Source: Psychrilyobacter atlanticus DSM 19335 (GTDB taxonomy: Bacteria > Fusobacteriota > Fusobacteriia > Fusobacteriales > Fusobacteriaceae). From it: a stretch of DNA of 64,000 bases. The DNA is taken from the NCBI RefSeq assembly GCF_000426625.1, contig NZ_KE384547.1, positions 914,986-978,985 of the forward strand. The letters are read 5' to 3'. Positions 34,562 through 43,162 of the stretch are shown here, piece after piece. Positions within the stretch are counted from its first letter, which is position 1; every line of letters starts with the position of its first letter. Made by a program: the position numbers and the translations under genes. The notes beneath the pieces were generated by a model. That model did not search any database and was not told the origin of the DNA. It saw nothing but the letters and a program-made list of their open reading frames with translations.

Positions 34562-35146
34562 ATGATATTAGCTTCTAAATCTCCTAGAAGATTTGAAATT
34601 CTGAGTAATTTTGGGATAAAAAAAATAGAAGTAGTTGTTGCAGAAATAGAAGAAGTGAGTGACAAAGAAGACTTAGTTGAACAAGTAGTGGATATAGCGG
34701 TAAAAAAAGGAATAGAAATAGCAAAAAAATATCCTAATGAATTTGTAGTGTCAGCAGATACTGTGGTAATCTTAGATGGTAAAATATTGGGAAAACCGAA
34801 AGATTGTAGTGAGGCATTTTCGACACTTACCAGCTTATCTGGAAAGACTCATGAAGTTGTAACGGCTTATTCACTAATAAATAAAAGTAAGGAAATATTT
34901 ATTTCGAGTTTTGATAAAACTGTTGTAAAATTTAAAAAGATATCAAAACAGGAGATAGATTGGTATATAGAAACAGGAGAACCAATGGATAAAGCAGGGT
35001 CTTATGGGATACAAGGTGTAGGAGCAGGAATACTGATTGATAGGATAGAGGGTGAATTTTATAATGTCATGGGATTTCCGATTTCGAAATTTGTAGATGA
35101 CCTAAAAGAACACGGAATAAAAATACAAAACATAATAGAGTTGTAG
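34562..35146 (+). CDS. maf: Maf-family nucleoside triphosphate pyrophosphatase
   Basis: Maf proteins hydrolyse non-canonical or methylated NTPs to NMPs (dTTP/UTP or m7GTP depending on subgroup) and influence septum formation. The 194 residues show LASKSPRRFEIL (~4-15), SADTVVILDGKILGKP (~66-81), the FSTLTSLSGKTHEVVTAY block, and PMDKAGSYGIQG (~141-152). DKAGSYGIQG with the preceding Tyr/Glu residues fits the YhdE/dTTPase-UTPase subgroup better than YceF. It sits directly before mreB, the common maf-mreB order. Confidence 0.92.
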   Translation: MILASKSPRRFEILSNFGIKKIEVVVAEIEEVSDKEDLVEQVVDIAVKKGIEIAKKYPNEFVVSADTVVILDGKILGKPKDCSEAFSTLTSLSGKTHEVVTAYSLINKSKEIFISSFDKTVVKFKKISKQEIDWYIETGEPMDKAGSYGIQGVGAGILIDRIEGEFYNVMGFPISKFVDDLKEHGIKIQNIIEL

Positions 35147-35155
35147 GAGGATCAA

Positions 35156-36211
35156 ATGTTAAAAATATTAAAGTTGACTAAAAATATGTTTGGGATTTTT
35201 TCGGAAGACCTGGGAATAGATTTAGGAACAGCAAATACATTGGTATGTGTGAAAAATAAAGGTGTAGTATTAAACGAACCATCAGTAGTATCTATAAATA
35301 CAAGAACAAAAGATATAATTGCTGTAGGGGAAAAAGCAAAGAAAATGATAGGGAGAACTCCTGATAGTTGTGAAGCTATAAGACCCTTAAAAAATGGTGT
35401 AATAGCAGATTATGAAATAACGGAAAAGATGCTTCGTGAATTTTATAAAAGAGTTCACAAAAGAACTTTTTTAAGCAGCCCGAGAGTAGTAATATGTGTT
35501 CCTGCCGGAGTTTCTCAAGTAGAGAGAAGAGCAGTAATAGATGTAACGTTAGAAGCGGGAGCTAGGGAAGCTTATTTAATTGAGGAGCCTATGGCAGCAG
35601 CCATTGGAGTAGGGATAAATATTTTTGATCCTGAAGGGAATCTAATAGTAGATATAGGTGGTGGAACTACTGAGATAGCGGTAATTTCATTAGGTGGAAT
35701 AGTAAGAACATCTTCATTGAAAGTCGCAGGAGATAAATTTGACGTAGCTATAGGAGAATATGTAAGACAGAGACACGACCTGCTCATAGGAGAGAAAACA
35801 GCAGAAGATATTAAAGTAAACATAGCTACTGCATTGGCAGGAGATGAAGAGGTAACTTATGAAATAAGTGGAAGAAATATCTTAAACGGGTTACCTAAAA
35901 ATGTTATTATATCTTCATTGGAAGTGCAGGAAGCAATAATGCCTCTAATAAAGAAGATAGTTGAAGAGATAAAATTAGTCTTGGAGAAAACACCACCTGA
36001 GTTGTCAGCAGATATTAAGAGGAAGGGAATAATATTAACTGGTGGAGGAGCTGGAATTAGAGGCTTAGATCAAAAAATAGCAGAAAGTATTCAATTAGAG
36101 GTCAGACCCTCTGAGAATCCATTAAATTGTGTAGTGAACGGAATAGAGGTATTACTGCAAAATTTTGAGGAATATAAGAGTGTTTTGATATCTCCAGAGA
36201 AAGATTATTAA
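35156..36211 (+). CDS. mreB: rod-shape-determining protein MreB
   Basis: MreB is the actin-like filament that guides lateral wall synthesis at the inner membrane. Phosphate 1 loop is DLGIDLGTANTLV (~19-31), phosphate 2 is VDIGGGTTEIAVISLGG (~163-179), and the adenosine region is ILTGGGAGIRG (~295-305). N-terminal residues MLKILKLTKNMFGIF form a likely amphipathic membrane anchor. AGGAGGAT precedes the ATG. Length 351, standard. No mreC or mreD follows; instead an unknown exported protein comes next, so the elongasome genes are dispersed. Confidence 0.96.
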   Translation: MLKILKLTKNMFGIFSEDLGIDLGTANTLVCVKNKGVVLNEPSVVSINTRTKDIIAVGEKAKKMIGRTPDSCEAIRPLKNGVIADYEITEKMLREFYKRVHKRTFLSSPRVVICVPAGVSQVERRAVIDVTLEAGAREAYLIEEPMAAAIGVGINIFDPEGNLIVDIGGGTTEIAVISLGGIVRTSSLKVAGDKFDVAIGEYVRQRHDLLIGEKTAEDIKVNIATALAGDEEVTYEISGRNILNGLPKNVIISSLEVQEAIMPLIKKIVEEIKLVLEKTPPELSADIKRKGIILTGGGAGIRGLDQKIAESIQLEVRPSENPLNCVVNGIEVLLQNFEEYKSVLISPEKDY

Positions 36212-36230
36212 ATAAAAGGGGAGGGGGCAG

Positions 36231-37883
36231 ATGAAAAAAAATATACTACTTTTTTTCTTTCTAAATACCCTCCTTTTTTCGAGCAGTGAATTCATAACTT
36301 CCAATGGAGAGCTAAGTTTTAAATATAATGAAAAATATAACAAAATAACTAGATTCAACGGGGATATGGGGACCTATAAATCGGACATAGATAGTATCGA
36401 AGTTGGCTTATATTACAAGGGGGAACACTATCTTTTATCGGATTATATAATTTCTAAAAGATTTATTCCACAAACAAATATATTTGAAACTGTCGCTAAA
36501 CTTCCATATGGAGAAATTAAAACTACCTACATCCCATCTATGGTAGATAAAAATTCATTCTATATCATAAATGACTATGACATAAAAAAAGGTGAAACAT
36601 TGGAATTTTTATACCTTTTTAATATGTCAGATAGAAATGGAATAATCGAATATAAAAAAACAAAAGATTATTATAAATACAACGAAAATATTTATATAAA
36701 AAACCTTAAAAATTCAATGGCAGGATATATAGTGCCAGCCAGTGATTTAGAGGTAGTTAAATTAAAAAAAATAGAAAACTCAACTATAAAATACAGGGAT
36801 CAAAGGATGATAATGTCCAGTAAAATAAGGTTAACGGATCGTGAAAAATCAGATATAGTGCAAATCAGATATAAAAAGGCACCCAATTTTTTATCTTTTG
36901 AAAGTTCTGAAAGACTTGTGTCTTTAGAAAAAACATATTGGAATGGATGGTTAAAACCGATACCCTCAAGTCTTGACAGGGCAACCCAAAAGATCATGGA
37001 GAGGTTCTTGATCTATCTAAAAACATCTACTGATGGATTTGACTACTATACAAATATAGGTTTAAGGGAAACCTCTAGAACAAAAGACGTACTTTATACG
37101 GCTATAACGTTTATAAAATATGGGTACCTTGATGATGCTGAGCAGATTTTAACTAGATTAATCAAGGAGGAAGAGGAGTTTTCTTATCTCAATAGATCAA
37201 AGCTGACCGCTGAAGAGGTCCAAGAGGCATACGTCTATCTGAGCTATTTAAAAGAATCAGATGATACTAAATTTTATGCTGAATATATAGAAAAAATTCG
37301 AAAGAAAATTGAAAAGATAGTAGAAGGGGTAGAAGAAGACCTTAATAAAAAAAATATATTAGAAAAAGGTTATGAGTTTAAAACTTACTACTATACCTAT
37401 AATCTTTTGAAATTATATAGAGAGATAGACGGTGATAGAAAATATATTTCTATGGAAGAGACCTTAAAAAACTATCTATTTAAAAATTTTATATCAGGTG
37501 ACGGTATAAAAAAATACGTATTGGATAGAAAAAAGACTTATTCTAAGTGGGAGTATCTGCTATTTTATGATAATATAGAAACAAAAAAAATGATAGACAA
37601 ACTTTATAGTGATAGTATTTTTAAGAGATATCCTTATTTTAGCAGCAAAAAAAGTATAGACGTTGAAAAAAATTTAAGTTTACTAGGGGGATTTTACCTC
37701 AATAGTTTATCGAGATTTGGAGATATTAATCTATTACAACTCAATGAAGATATAGAAAAAAATGCTATGAAAATACCGAATAAAATTTATTTAAAAGGTG
37801 GAAAGAGATACGAAGTTAACGGTATTGACATATACCTCACATCTAAATACTTGAACACCGTTTATGATAGGAGAGAAGAATGA
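36231..37883 (+). CDS. exported protein of unknown function, 550 aa
   Basis: A signal peptide (MKKNILLFFFLNTLLFSSSEF) precedes a beta-rich N-terminal half (~20-230, alternating Tyr/Ile-rich strands) and an all-helical C-terminal half (~240-550, with LKTSTDGFDYYTNIGLRETSRTKDVLYTAITF and repeated helix pairs). A beta-sandwich followed by an alpha/alpha toroid is the arrangement of GH15-like glycoside hydrolases and related enzymes, and the RTKD...TAITFIKYGYLDDAEQIL stretch fits a toroid helix pair, but I cannot point to convincing catalytic residues. It overlaps scpB by 4 bases (ATGA) and follows mreB by 19 bases, so it is embedded in a shape/segregation operon. Confidence 0.78.
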   Translation: MKKNILLFFFLNTLLFSSSEFITSNGELSFKYNEKYNKITRFNGDMGTYKSDIDSIEVGLYYKGEHYLLSDYIISKRFIPQTNIFETVAKLPYGEIKTTYIPSMVDKNSFYIINDYDIKKGETLEFLYLFNMSDRNGIIEYKKTKDYYKYNENIYIKNLKNSMAGYIVPASDLEVVKLKKIENSTIKYRDQRMIMSSKIRLTDREKSDIVQIRYKKAPNFLSFESSERLVSLEKTYWNGWLKPIPSSLDRATQKIMERFLIYLKTSTDGFDYYTNIGLRETSRTKDVLYTAITFIKYGYLDDAEQILTRLIKEEEEFSYLNRSKLTAEEVQEAYVYLSYLKESDDTKFYAEYIEKIRKKIEKIVEGVEEDLNKKNILEKGYEFKTYYYTYNLLKLYREIDGDRKYISMEETLKNYLFKNFISGDGIKKYVLDRKKTYSKWEYLLFYDNIETKKMIDKLYSDSIFKRYPYFSSKKSIDVEKNLSLLGGFYLNSLSRFGDINLLQLNEDIEKNAMKIPNKIYLKGGKRYEVNGIDIYLTSKYLNTVYDRREE

Positions 37884-38446
37884 ATAGGGAAAACCTGGGA
37901 AAAGAAATAGAAGCGATGTTATATTTAGCCTCAGAATTAGAAATAAAAGAATTGGCTAAATTTTATAATATAAATATGGAAAAGATGGTAGAATGCTTAG
38001 ATGAACTAGGGGAAGAGAAAAAAAATTCTGGAATAAACTTAAAAATAGAAAAGGGGATGGTATATTTTGAAACTAACCCGAAGTATGGAGAAAGAGTTTA
38101 TAATTTTTTCAATCAAGAGAGTAAACCTAAAAAATTATCTAGGGCAGCCATGGAAACCCTGTCTATAATAGCTTATAAACAGCCGGTAACGAAAAGTCAT
38201 ATTGAATCTATAAGAGGGGTAAGTGTAGAAAGAGTTATCCATAATTTAGAAGAAAAGGGACTGGTGTATTCTAGCGGAAAATTAGAAACAATAGGAAGAC
38301 CTAATTTATATAGTACAACGGATAATTTTTTAAATTATTTGAATATAGAGAATTTAACAATGCTGCCGAATTATACAGAGATAAGGCAAGAGTTAGAGGC
38401 AACCAAAGATGAAAGTCAAAATTTAAAAATAGAAAATGAACTGTAA
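37880..38446 (+). CDS. scpB: segregation and condensation protein B
   Basis: ScpB is the winged-helix kleisin partner that dimerises and binds ScpA in the SMC complex. The 188 residues hold two wHTH units; the diagnostic block KLSRAAMETLSIIAYKQPVTKSHIESIRGVSVERVI (~89-124) and IGRPNLYSTTDNFLNYL (~140-156) are clear. It begins within the stop of the preceding gene (ATGA). No scpA lies next to it, which is unusual since scpAB normally travel together. Confidence 0.94.
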   Translation: MNRENLGKEIEAMLYLASELEIKELAKFYNINMEKMVECLDELGEEKKNSGINLKIEKGMVYFETNPKYGERVYNFFNQESKPKKLSRAAMETLSIIAYKQPVTKSHIESIRGVSVERVIHNLEEKGLVYSSGKLETIGRPNLYSTTDNFLNYLNIENLTMLPNYTEIRQELEATKDESQNLKIENEL

Positions 38447-38519
38447 ATTATATCAATCAGGATAAAAAAGTAATTGATTTTTAAATGTAGATATTGTTTG
38501 TAGAAAAACGGAGGAAAAA

Positions 38520-39230
38520 ATGGAAAAAGTAAGATTAAATAAATACCTTGCATCTATAGGAATAGGGTCAAGGCGTGAGATAGATAAGATGGTAGAAGAA
38601 AAAAAAATAATGGTAAATGGTGAATATCCGAGTCCAGGAATTAAGGTAAATATCAAAGATAAAATATCAGTAGATGGAAGATTGATAGGAAAAACAAAAG
38701 AAAAAAAAGTATATTACCTTTTAAATAAACCTAAAAAAGTTATAAGTGCTGTAAAAGACGATAGAGGCAGAAGAACTGTAATAGATTTTGTAAAAACAAA
38801 GGAAAGAGTTTATCCAATAGGAAGATTGGACTATGATACAGAAGGAATGATCATATTAACTAATGATGGAGACCTTTATAATAAAGTAATCCACCCTAAA
38901 GGAGAAGTATATAAAAAATATTTAATACAGGCTGCGGGACATATTAAGAAAATAAATTTAGGACAGTTAAAGGCTGGAATAAAATTAGAAGATGGATTAA
39001 CACTACCAGCTAAGGTAAGATTCTTGAAAGAAGAGGGGAGTACTACCTGGTTAACGGTTTCTATTAGAGAAGGGAGAAATCGTCAAGTTAGAAGGATGCT
39101 GGATGCGATTGGACACAGAGTTATAAGTTTAACTAGGGTAAAGATCGGGACACTTACTATGGGAGATTTAGAAGTAGGAAAGTATAGACACCTTACAAAA
39201 GAGGAAGTAAAGTATTTAAAAAATGTTTAG
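38520..39230 (+). CDS. rluB: RsuA/RluB-family 23S/16S rRNA pseudouridine synthase
   Basis: Converts a specific rRNA uridine to pseudouridine. The 236 residues have an N-terminal S4 RNA-binding domain (VRLNKYLASIGIGSRREIDKMVEEKKI), the catalytic block YPIGRLDYDTEGMIILTNDGDL (~95-116; Asp in RLDYDT is the nucleophile in the family), YLIQAAGHI, and REGRNRQVRRMLDAIGH. rluB commonly follows scpB, as here, which supports RluB (23S U2605) rather than RsuA. GGAGGA precedes the ATG. Confidence 0.9.
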   Translation: MEKVRLNKYLASIGIGSRREIDKMVEEKKIMVNGEYPSPGIKVNIKDKISVDGRLIGKTKEKKVYYLLNKPKKVISAVKDDRGRRTVIDFVKTKERVYPIGRLDYDTEGMIILTNDGDLYNKVIHPKGEVYKKYLIQAAGHIKKINLGQLKAGIKLEDGLTLPAKVRFLKEEGSTTWLTVSIREGRNRQVRRMLDAIGHRVISLTRVKIGTLTMGDLEVGKYRHLTKEEVKYLKNV

Positions 39231-39245
39231 AAGGAGAGTTGAAAG

Positions 39246-39686
39246 TTGGAGGTAATTAAAATATTTATAAAGTTCGGTTTAGTAGGAGCCAGCGGCGTAA
39301 TAGTAAACATGTTGATCTATACTGCCCTTATAACTTTGGATGTGAACTATCTTGTAGCTGCTACAATAGCTTTTTTATTTGCAGTGAGCAGTAATTTTTA
39401 CTTAAATTTCATTTGGACATTTAAAGGTAAGGGAAAAGGTAAGAGTGTAAAGAAAAAATATTTACATTTTTTTGTAATAAGTTTATTAAATTTTATAATC
39501 AATTTATCTATCCTAAAGGTAGCAGTAGAATTTTTATCGGTAAATGAATTGACCTATGATATAATAACAAAATATGCAGGATCTAATCCTGATAAAATAA
39601 TTAAGATAATAGCTCAAATAATTGGAATAGGAGTAGCTACATTTTTTAATTTTTTTGGGAATTACTTTATAACATTTCGAAAATAA
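39246..39686 (+). CDS. GtrA-family membrane protein (putative polyprenyl-phosphate-sugar flippase)
   Basis: The 146 residues form four membrane helices with the GtrA pattern FGLVGASGVIVNMLIYTALI (~11-30), AATIAFLFAVSSNFYLNFIWTF (~39-60) and IGIGVATFFNFFGNYFITFRK at the end. GtrA proteins are thought to flip undecaprenyl-phosphate-linked sugars. TTG start, 7 bases after AAGGAGAG. It lies 12 bases before the GT2 gene and heads the GtrA/GT2/GT39/PAP2 cassette. Confidence 0.9.
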   Translation: MEVIKIFIKFGLVGASGVIVNMLIYTALITLDVNYLVAATIAFLFAVSSNFYLNFIWTFKGKGKGKSVKKKYLHFFVISLLNFIINLSILKVAVEFLSVNELTYDIITKYAGSNPDKIIKIIAQIIGIGVATFFNFFGNYFITFRK

Positions 39687-39698
39687 AAGGAGAAATAA

Positions 39699-40424
39699 AT
39701 GAAAAAAACATTGATAATTATACCTACGTATAATGAAAGTGAAAATGTTGAAAAATTATTGGAGATGATATATCAAGTTAAAAATGACCTGAATATATTG
39801 ATAGTGGATGATAATTCTCCAGATAAAACCTATGAGATCATAGAAAGATTGATGGAAGAAAAATATAAAGATAGGTTATTTATCCATAAAAGAAGTGGTA
39901 AATTAGGGCTGGGAACAGCTTATATTGCTGGATTCAAATGGGCCTTAGAAAGAGACTATAACTATATATTTGAGATGGATGCTGATTTTTCTCATAATCC
40001 AAAGTATATACCTGAATTTTTAAAGGAGATAGAAACTCACGATCTAGTAATCGGGAGTAGATATGTGCCTGGAGGAGGGGTTGTAAACTGGGGTATCATA
40101 AGAAAGTTTATTAGTCGTGGAGGAAGTTTATATTCTAGGATAGTTTTAGGAGCTCCTATAAAAGACTTTACCGGGGGATTCAAATGCTTTAAAAGGGAAA
40201 CTTTGGAAAATTTAAACTTAGATAAGATAGTATCTAATGGTTATTCTTTTCAAGTGGAATTAAACTATAAAGTGTGGCTAAAAGGAATGAAGATTAAAGA
40301 AACACCGATTATATTTGAAGACAGAACCTTAGGGAAGTCCAAAATGAGTAAAAAAATATTCTTAGAAGCTATATTAAAAGTGTTGTGGATGAGAGCTAAT
40401 AAAAAGTTTTTAAAAGAAAATTAA
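39699..40424 (+). CDS. polyprenol-phosphate sugar synthase (GT2, DPM1/GtrB-like)
   Basis: The 241-residue glycosyltransferase transfers a hexose from NDP-sugar to a polyprenyl phosphate, making the donor used by membrane GT-C enzymes. GT-A motifs: IIPTYNESENV (~6-16), VDDNSPDKT (~37-45) and EMDADFSHNP (~93-102, the DxD), with SRYVPGGGVVNWG (~119-131) typical of Dpm1. There are no C-terminal membrane helices, as in soluble Dpm1, so it probably works with the adjacent GtrA. The sugar (mannose, glucose or other) is not readable. Confidence 0.9.
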   Translation: MKKTLIIIPTYNESENVEKLLEMIYQVKNDLNILIVDDNSPDKTYEIIERLMEEKYKDRLFIHKRSGKLGLGTAYIAGFKWALERDYNYIFEMDADFSHNPKYIPEFLKEIETHDLVIGSRYVPGGGVVNWGIIRKFISRGGSLYSRIVLGAPIKDFTGGFKCFKRETLENLNLDKIVSNGYSFQVELNYKVWLKGMKIKETPIIFEDRTLGKSKMSKKIFLEAILKVLWMRANKKFLKEN

Positions 40425-40483
40425 AAAAATACAGACCTTATTTACCAAAGTAGAGGGGTCTAAACAAAATATGGAGGAAAAAT

Positions 40484-40777
40484 ATGGCATTAACTAGAGA
40501 AGACGTATTAAAAGTAGCAAAATTATCTATGTTGGAATTCAAGGAATCAGAAGTTATGGGTTTACAGAATCAACTAAATGATATTTTAGAGTTTGTTTCT
40601 AAATTAGATGAAGCGAATGTAGAAGGGATAGAGCCTATGACTCAGGTAAATGACATGTATAACTCATTTAGAGAAGATGTGGTGGTAGATTCTTTAACTA
40701 AGGAAGAAGCGGTGAAGAATGCTCCTGAAGAGATAGAGGGAACATTTGCAGTCCCTAGAACTGTTGGAGAAAATTAA
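40484..40777 (+). CDS. gatC: Asp/Glu-tRNA amidotransferase subunit C
   Basis: GatC is the small belt that holds GatA and GatB together in the amidotransferase that makes Gln-tRNA-Gln or Asn-tRNA-Asn. The 97 residues carry the family blocks MALTREDVLKVAKLSMLEF, LNDILEFVSKLDEANVEGIEPMTQ and REDVV...NAPEEIEGTFAVPRTV. TATGGAGGA lies just upstream. It is separated from gatA by two envelope genes (about 2.4 kb), although gatCAB is usually contiguous. Confidence 0.95.
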   Translation: MALTREDVLKVAKLSMLEFKESEVMGLQNQLNDILEFVSKLDEANVEGIEPMTQVNDMYNSFREDVVVDSLTKEEAVKNAPEEIEGTFAVPRTVGEN

Positions 40778-40788
40778 GGAGAAACTTT

Positions 40789-42234
40789 ATGATAAAAAAT
40801 ATATTAGATGATTTTAATAAAAAAAAATTCATGATATTTCTATTGGGAATTACCGTTTTAAGACTAGTTGTAGGTAGTTACTTGAACTTATCTGATGATG
40901 AGGCATATTATCTGTTATGGTCTAGAAATTTAGGGATGAGTTATTATGATCATCCGCCCTTTGTAGCTTATTTAATAAGGATGTGTACATTAATATTTGG
41001 GGAAAGTAATTTTTCTATTAGACTAGTATCGGTAGGGACAATATTTGCAACCAGTATTTATATTTACAAGATCTCCTACTATCTGTATAAGAGTGAGAAG
41101 ATAGCTGGGATTTCAGGGTTGATATTTAACATATTGCCATTGTATTCATTTTTGTCTATAATGACCCTGCCGGATTCACCATTAATCTTACTATATACCA
41201 TGGTCCTTTATTATTTTTTAAAAGTGATCTATGAAAAAGATAGTAGAGCCTGGTATATTATAGCTATATTGACAGGTTTGGGGTTACTCAGTAAATACAA
41301 TATGTTTATGGTATACCCGAGTATATTTTTCTATCTATTACTCAGTAAGGAAAATAGATTTTGGCTCCTAAAAAAAGAGCCTTATATAGCATTTATTATA
41401 TCGATACTTATGTTTACACCTGTTATCTACTGGAATTACTCCCATAATTGGGGATCGTTTGAGTTTCACTTAGAGGGACGACAGAGTAAAACATTTAGAT
41501 TAAGGCCTACAAAGTTTTTTCAATTTGTAGGAGGACAGATAGGTGTAGTATCTCCTATCCTATTCTTTGGTCTATTTTTAAGTTCTATAAAAAACTTTAA
41601 AAAGCCAGACGTAAATATATTATTTTGGTTTGCATTGCCACTCATAGGAGTATTTACTTTTAGTTCACTGTCTAATAGCTCGAAAGTTCACTGGTTAGCT
41701 TGTGCTTATATACCAATGATAATAGTTTTTGTAAGATATGTTGAATTTAATAAGTTATGGCGGGTAGGGATTGGACTCAGTGCAAGTTTATCTCTAATCT
41801 TATACTTTGTAGCGACAACCCTTGTAGTTCCCTTAAAGCCAAAAGAAAATGCTTTGGCTGATATGCAGGGCTGGGATATGGCTGGTGCTAGAGTACAGCA
41901 GATATACGATGAATCGACAAAAGATGGTGAAGAATGGTTTTTATTTGGAGATAGATACCAGACATCTTCCCAATTAGCTGCTTATCTGCCGAAAAAAGAG
42001 TATGTCTATAATCTCAGTGGCGGGACAAGTCAATTTGATTATTGGAAAGATAGAGATGGAGTGATTGGAAAAAACGGGATCTTTGTAGCCCACTCATTTT
42101 ACAACAGAAAACCAGAGGATAAATTCTTGTTTGACAAGGTAGAACTGGTAGACACAGTTGTATTTAAAAGATGGGGAAGGGTTCAAAGGGAATATTATAT
42201 ATATAAAGTGTATAATTTTAAAGGGAGAAAATAG
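40789..42234 (+). CDS. GT39-family membrane glycosyltransferase (ArnT/PMT-like)
   Basis: A 481-residue GT-C enzyme with about ten membrane helices. The first periplasmic loop has LSDDEAYYLLWSRNLGMSYYDHPPFVAYL (~30-58), the DDEA-type acidic catalytic motif of PMT/ArnT. Such enzymes transfer a sugar from a polyprenyl-phosphate donor to lipid A, O-antigen or protein on the outer face of the inner membrane. The donor would come from the upstream GtrA/GT2 pair. It starts 11 bases after gatC and ends overlapping the PAP2 gene (TAGTG), so all are on one message. Confidence 0.9.
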   Translation: MIKNILDDFNKKKFMIFLLGITVLRLVVGSYLNLSDDEAYYLLWSRNLGMSYYDHPPFVAYLIRMCTLIFGESNFSIRLVSVGTIFATSIYIYKISYYLYKSEKIAGISGLIFNILPLYSFLSIMTLPDSPLILLYTMVLYYFLKVIYEKDSRAWYIIAILTGLGLLSKYNMFMVYPSIFFYLLLSKENRFWLLKKEPYIAFIISILMFTPVIYWNYSHNWGSFEFHLEGRQSKTFRLRPTKFFQFVGGQIGVVSPILFFGLFLSSIKNFKKPDVNILFWFALPLIGVFTFSSLSNSSKVHWLACAYIPMIIVFVRYVEFNKLWRVGIGLSASLSLILYFVATTLVVPLKPKENALADMQGWDMAGARVQQIYDESTKDGEEWFLFGDRYQTSSQLAAYLPKKEYVYNLSGGTSQFDYWKDRDGVIGKNGIFVAHSFYNRKPEDKFLFDKVELVDTVVFKRWGRVQREYYIYKVYNFKGRK

Positions 42235-43058
42235 TGGATAAAGAGACGTTAATGATAATAATAGTTATTTTAATAGCTATAGATGTATTGAGAGAGGGTT
42301 ATTTGAAAGGGTTTGTAGGAGCTTTTTTAAGAAATCTTGTAAGATATAAAAAAACAGCTCTAGTAGGTTTAGTTATAACCATATTTACTATAGTTTATTT
42401 AGACCTTCCTGTAGCCAAACAGTTTTCCAATAAATATTATGATAAAACTTTACAGGGGATAGAAAATGGAGCTAGAACAGCAACACCTGAAGAGATTGTG
42501 ATTTTACAACAAAAAGCTGAAGTGGAAAAAATTAGTAAAGAAAAATATTCAAAATATGAAAGATTTTTTGCTAATCAAGGAGATGGAGATACAACAGCAG
42601 GTACTGTAGTCGTATTGCTCCTCTTGGGAACTCTATTTAAGAATAAAAAATTAAGAAAAGTTTCTAAAGAAGCTCTTATGACAATAATCGCAGGAGGTCT
42701 CCTGGTAAATATATTAAAATATATAATATCCAGGTTGAGACCAGATGTGAATATGCTGCCCTATCAGTTTTTTAATTGGGCATCTTGGATAGGCGGAAAT
42801 GAAAGTATAAACCCATTTAAAAGTGCAAGTGCTAGTCTGCCTTCAGGACATTCAATTGTCTCGGTGGCAGTAGCTTTTTCATTTTATTATGGATATAAAA
42901 ATAAATTTATTAGAGTACTGGCTATAATTTATGCTGTAGTGTTAAGCTGCTCTAGAGTATATGGTACCAGACATTGGTTAAGCGATATCATCTCAGCAGG
43001 ATTTTTAGGGGTGTTAGTAGCTAAAACAATATATGAAATAAATACAGAAAAAAAATAG
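42234..43058 (+). CDS. PAP2-family membrane phosphatase
   Basis: The 274-residue membrane protein has the three PAP2 motifs: KYIISRLRPD (~160-169), SLPSGHS (~202-208) and SRVYGTRHWLSDI (~241-253). These enzymes dephosphorylate undecaprenyl pyrophosphate, lipid A or phosphatidic acids. A long N-terminal part with two helices and a ~70-residue polar loop (YYDKTLQGIENGARTATPEE...) precedes the catalytic core. GTG start overlapping the GT39 stop after AAGGGAGA. With a GT39 partner it could recycle the lipid carrier or act on lipid A. Confidence 0.9.
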   Translation: MDKETLMIIIVILIAIDVLREGYLKGFVGAFLRNLVRYKKTALVGLVITIFTIVYLDLPVAKQFSNKYYDKTLQGIENGARTATPEEIVILQQKAEVEKISKEKYSKYERFFANQGDGDTTAGTVVVLLLLGTLFKNKKLRKVSKEALMTIIAGGLLVNILKYIISRLRPDVNMLPYQFFNWASWIGGNESINPFKSASASLPSGHSIVSVAVAFSFYYGYKNKFIRVLAIIYAVVLSCSRVYGTRHWLSDIISAGFLGVLVAKTIYEINTEKK

Positions 43059-43162
43059 TTCCTTTTTCCAATTAGACATTTGAAATTTTATTTATTTCTA
43101 ATATTCGTCGTTATGGGAAAGTGCCAATAGGCCAAAGAGGTTAAAATATCAAGGAGGAGAAG

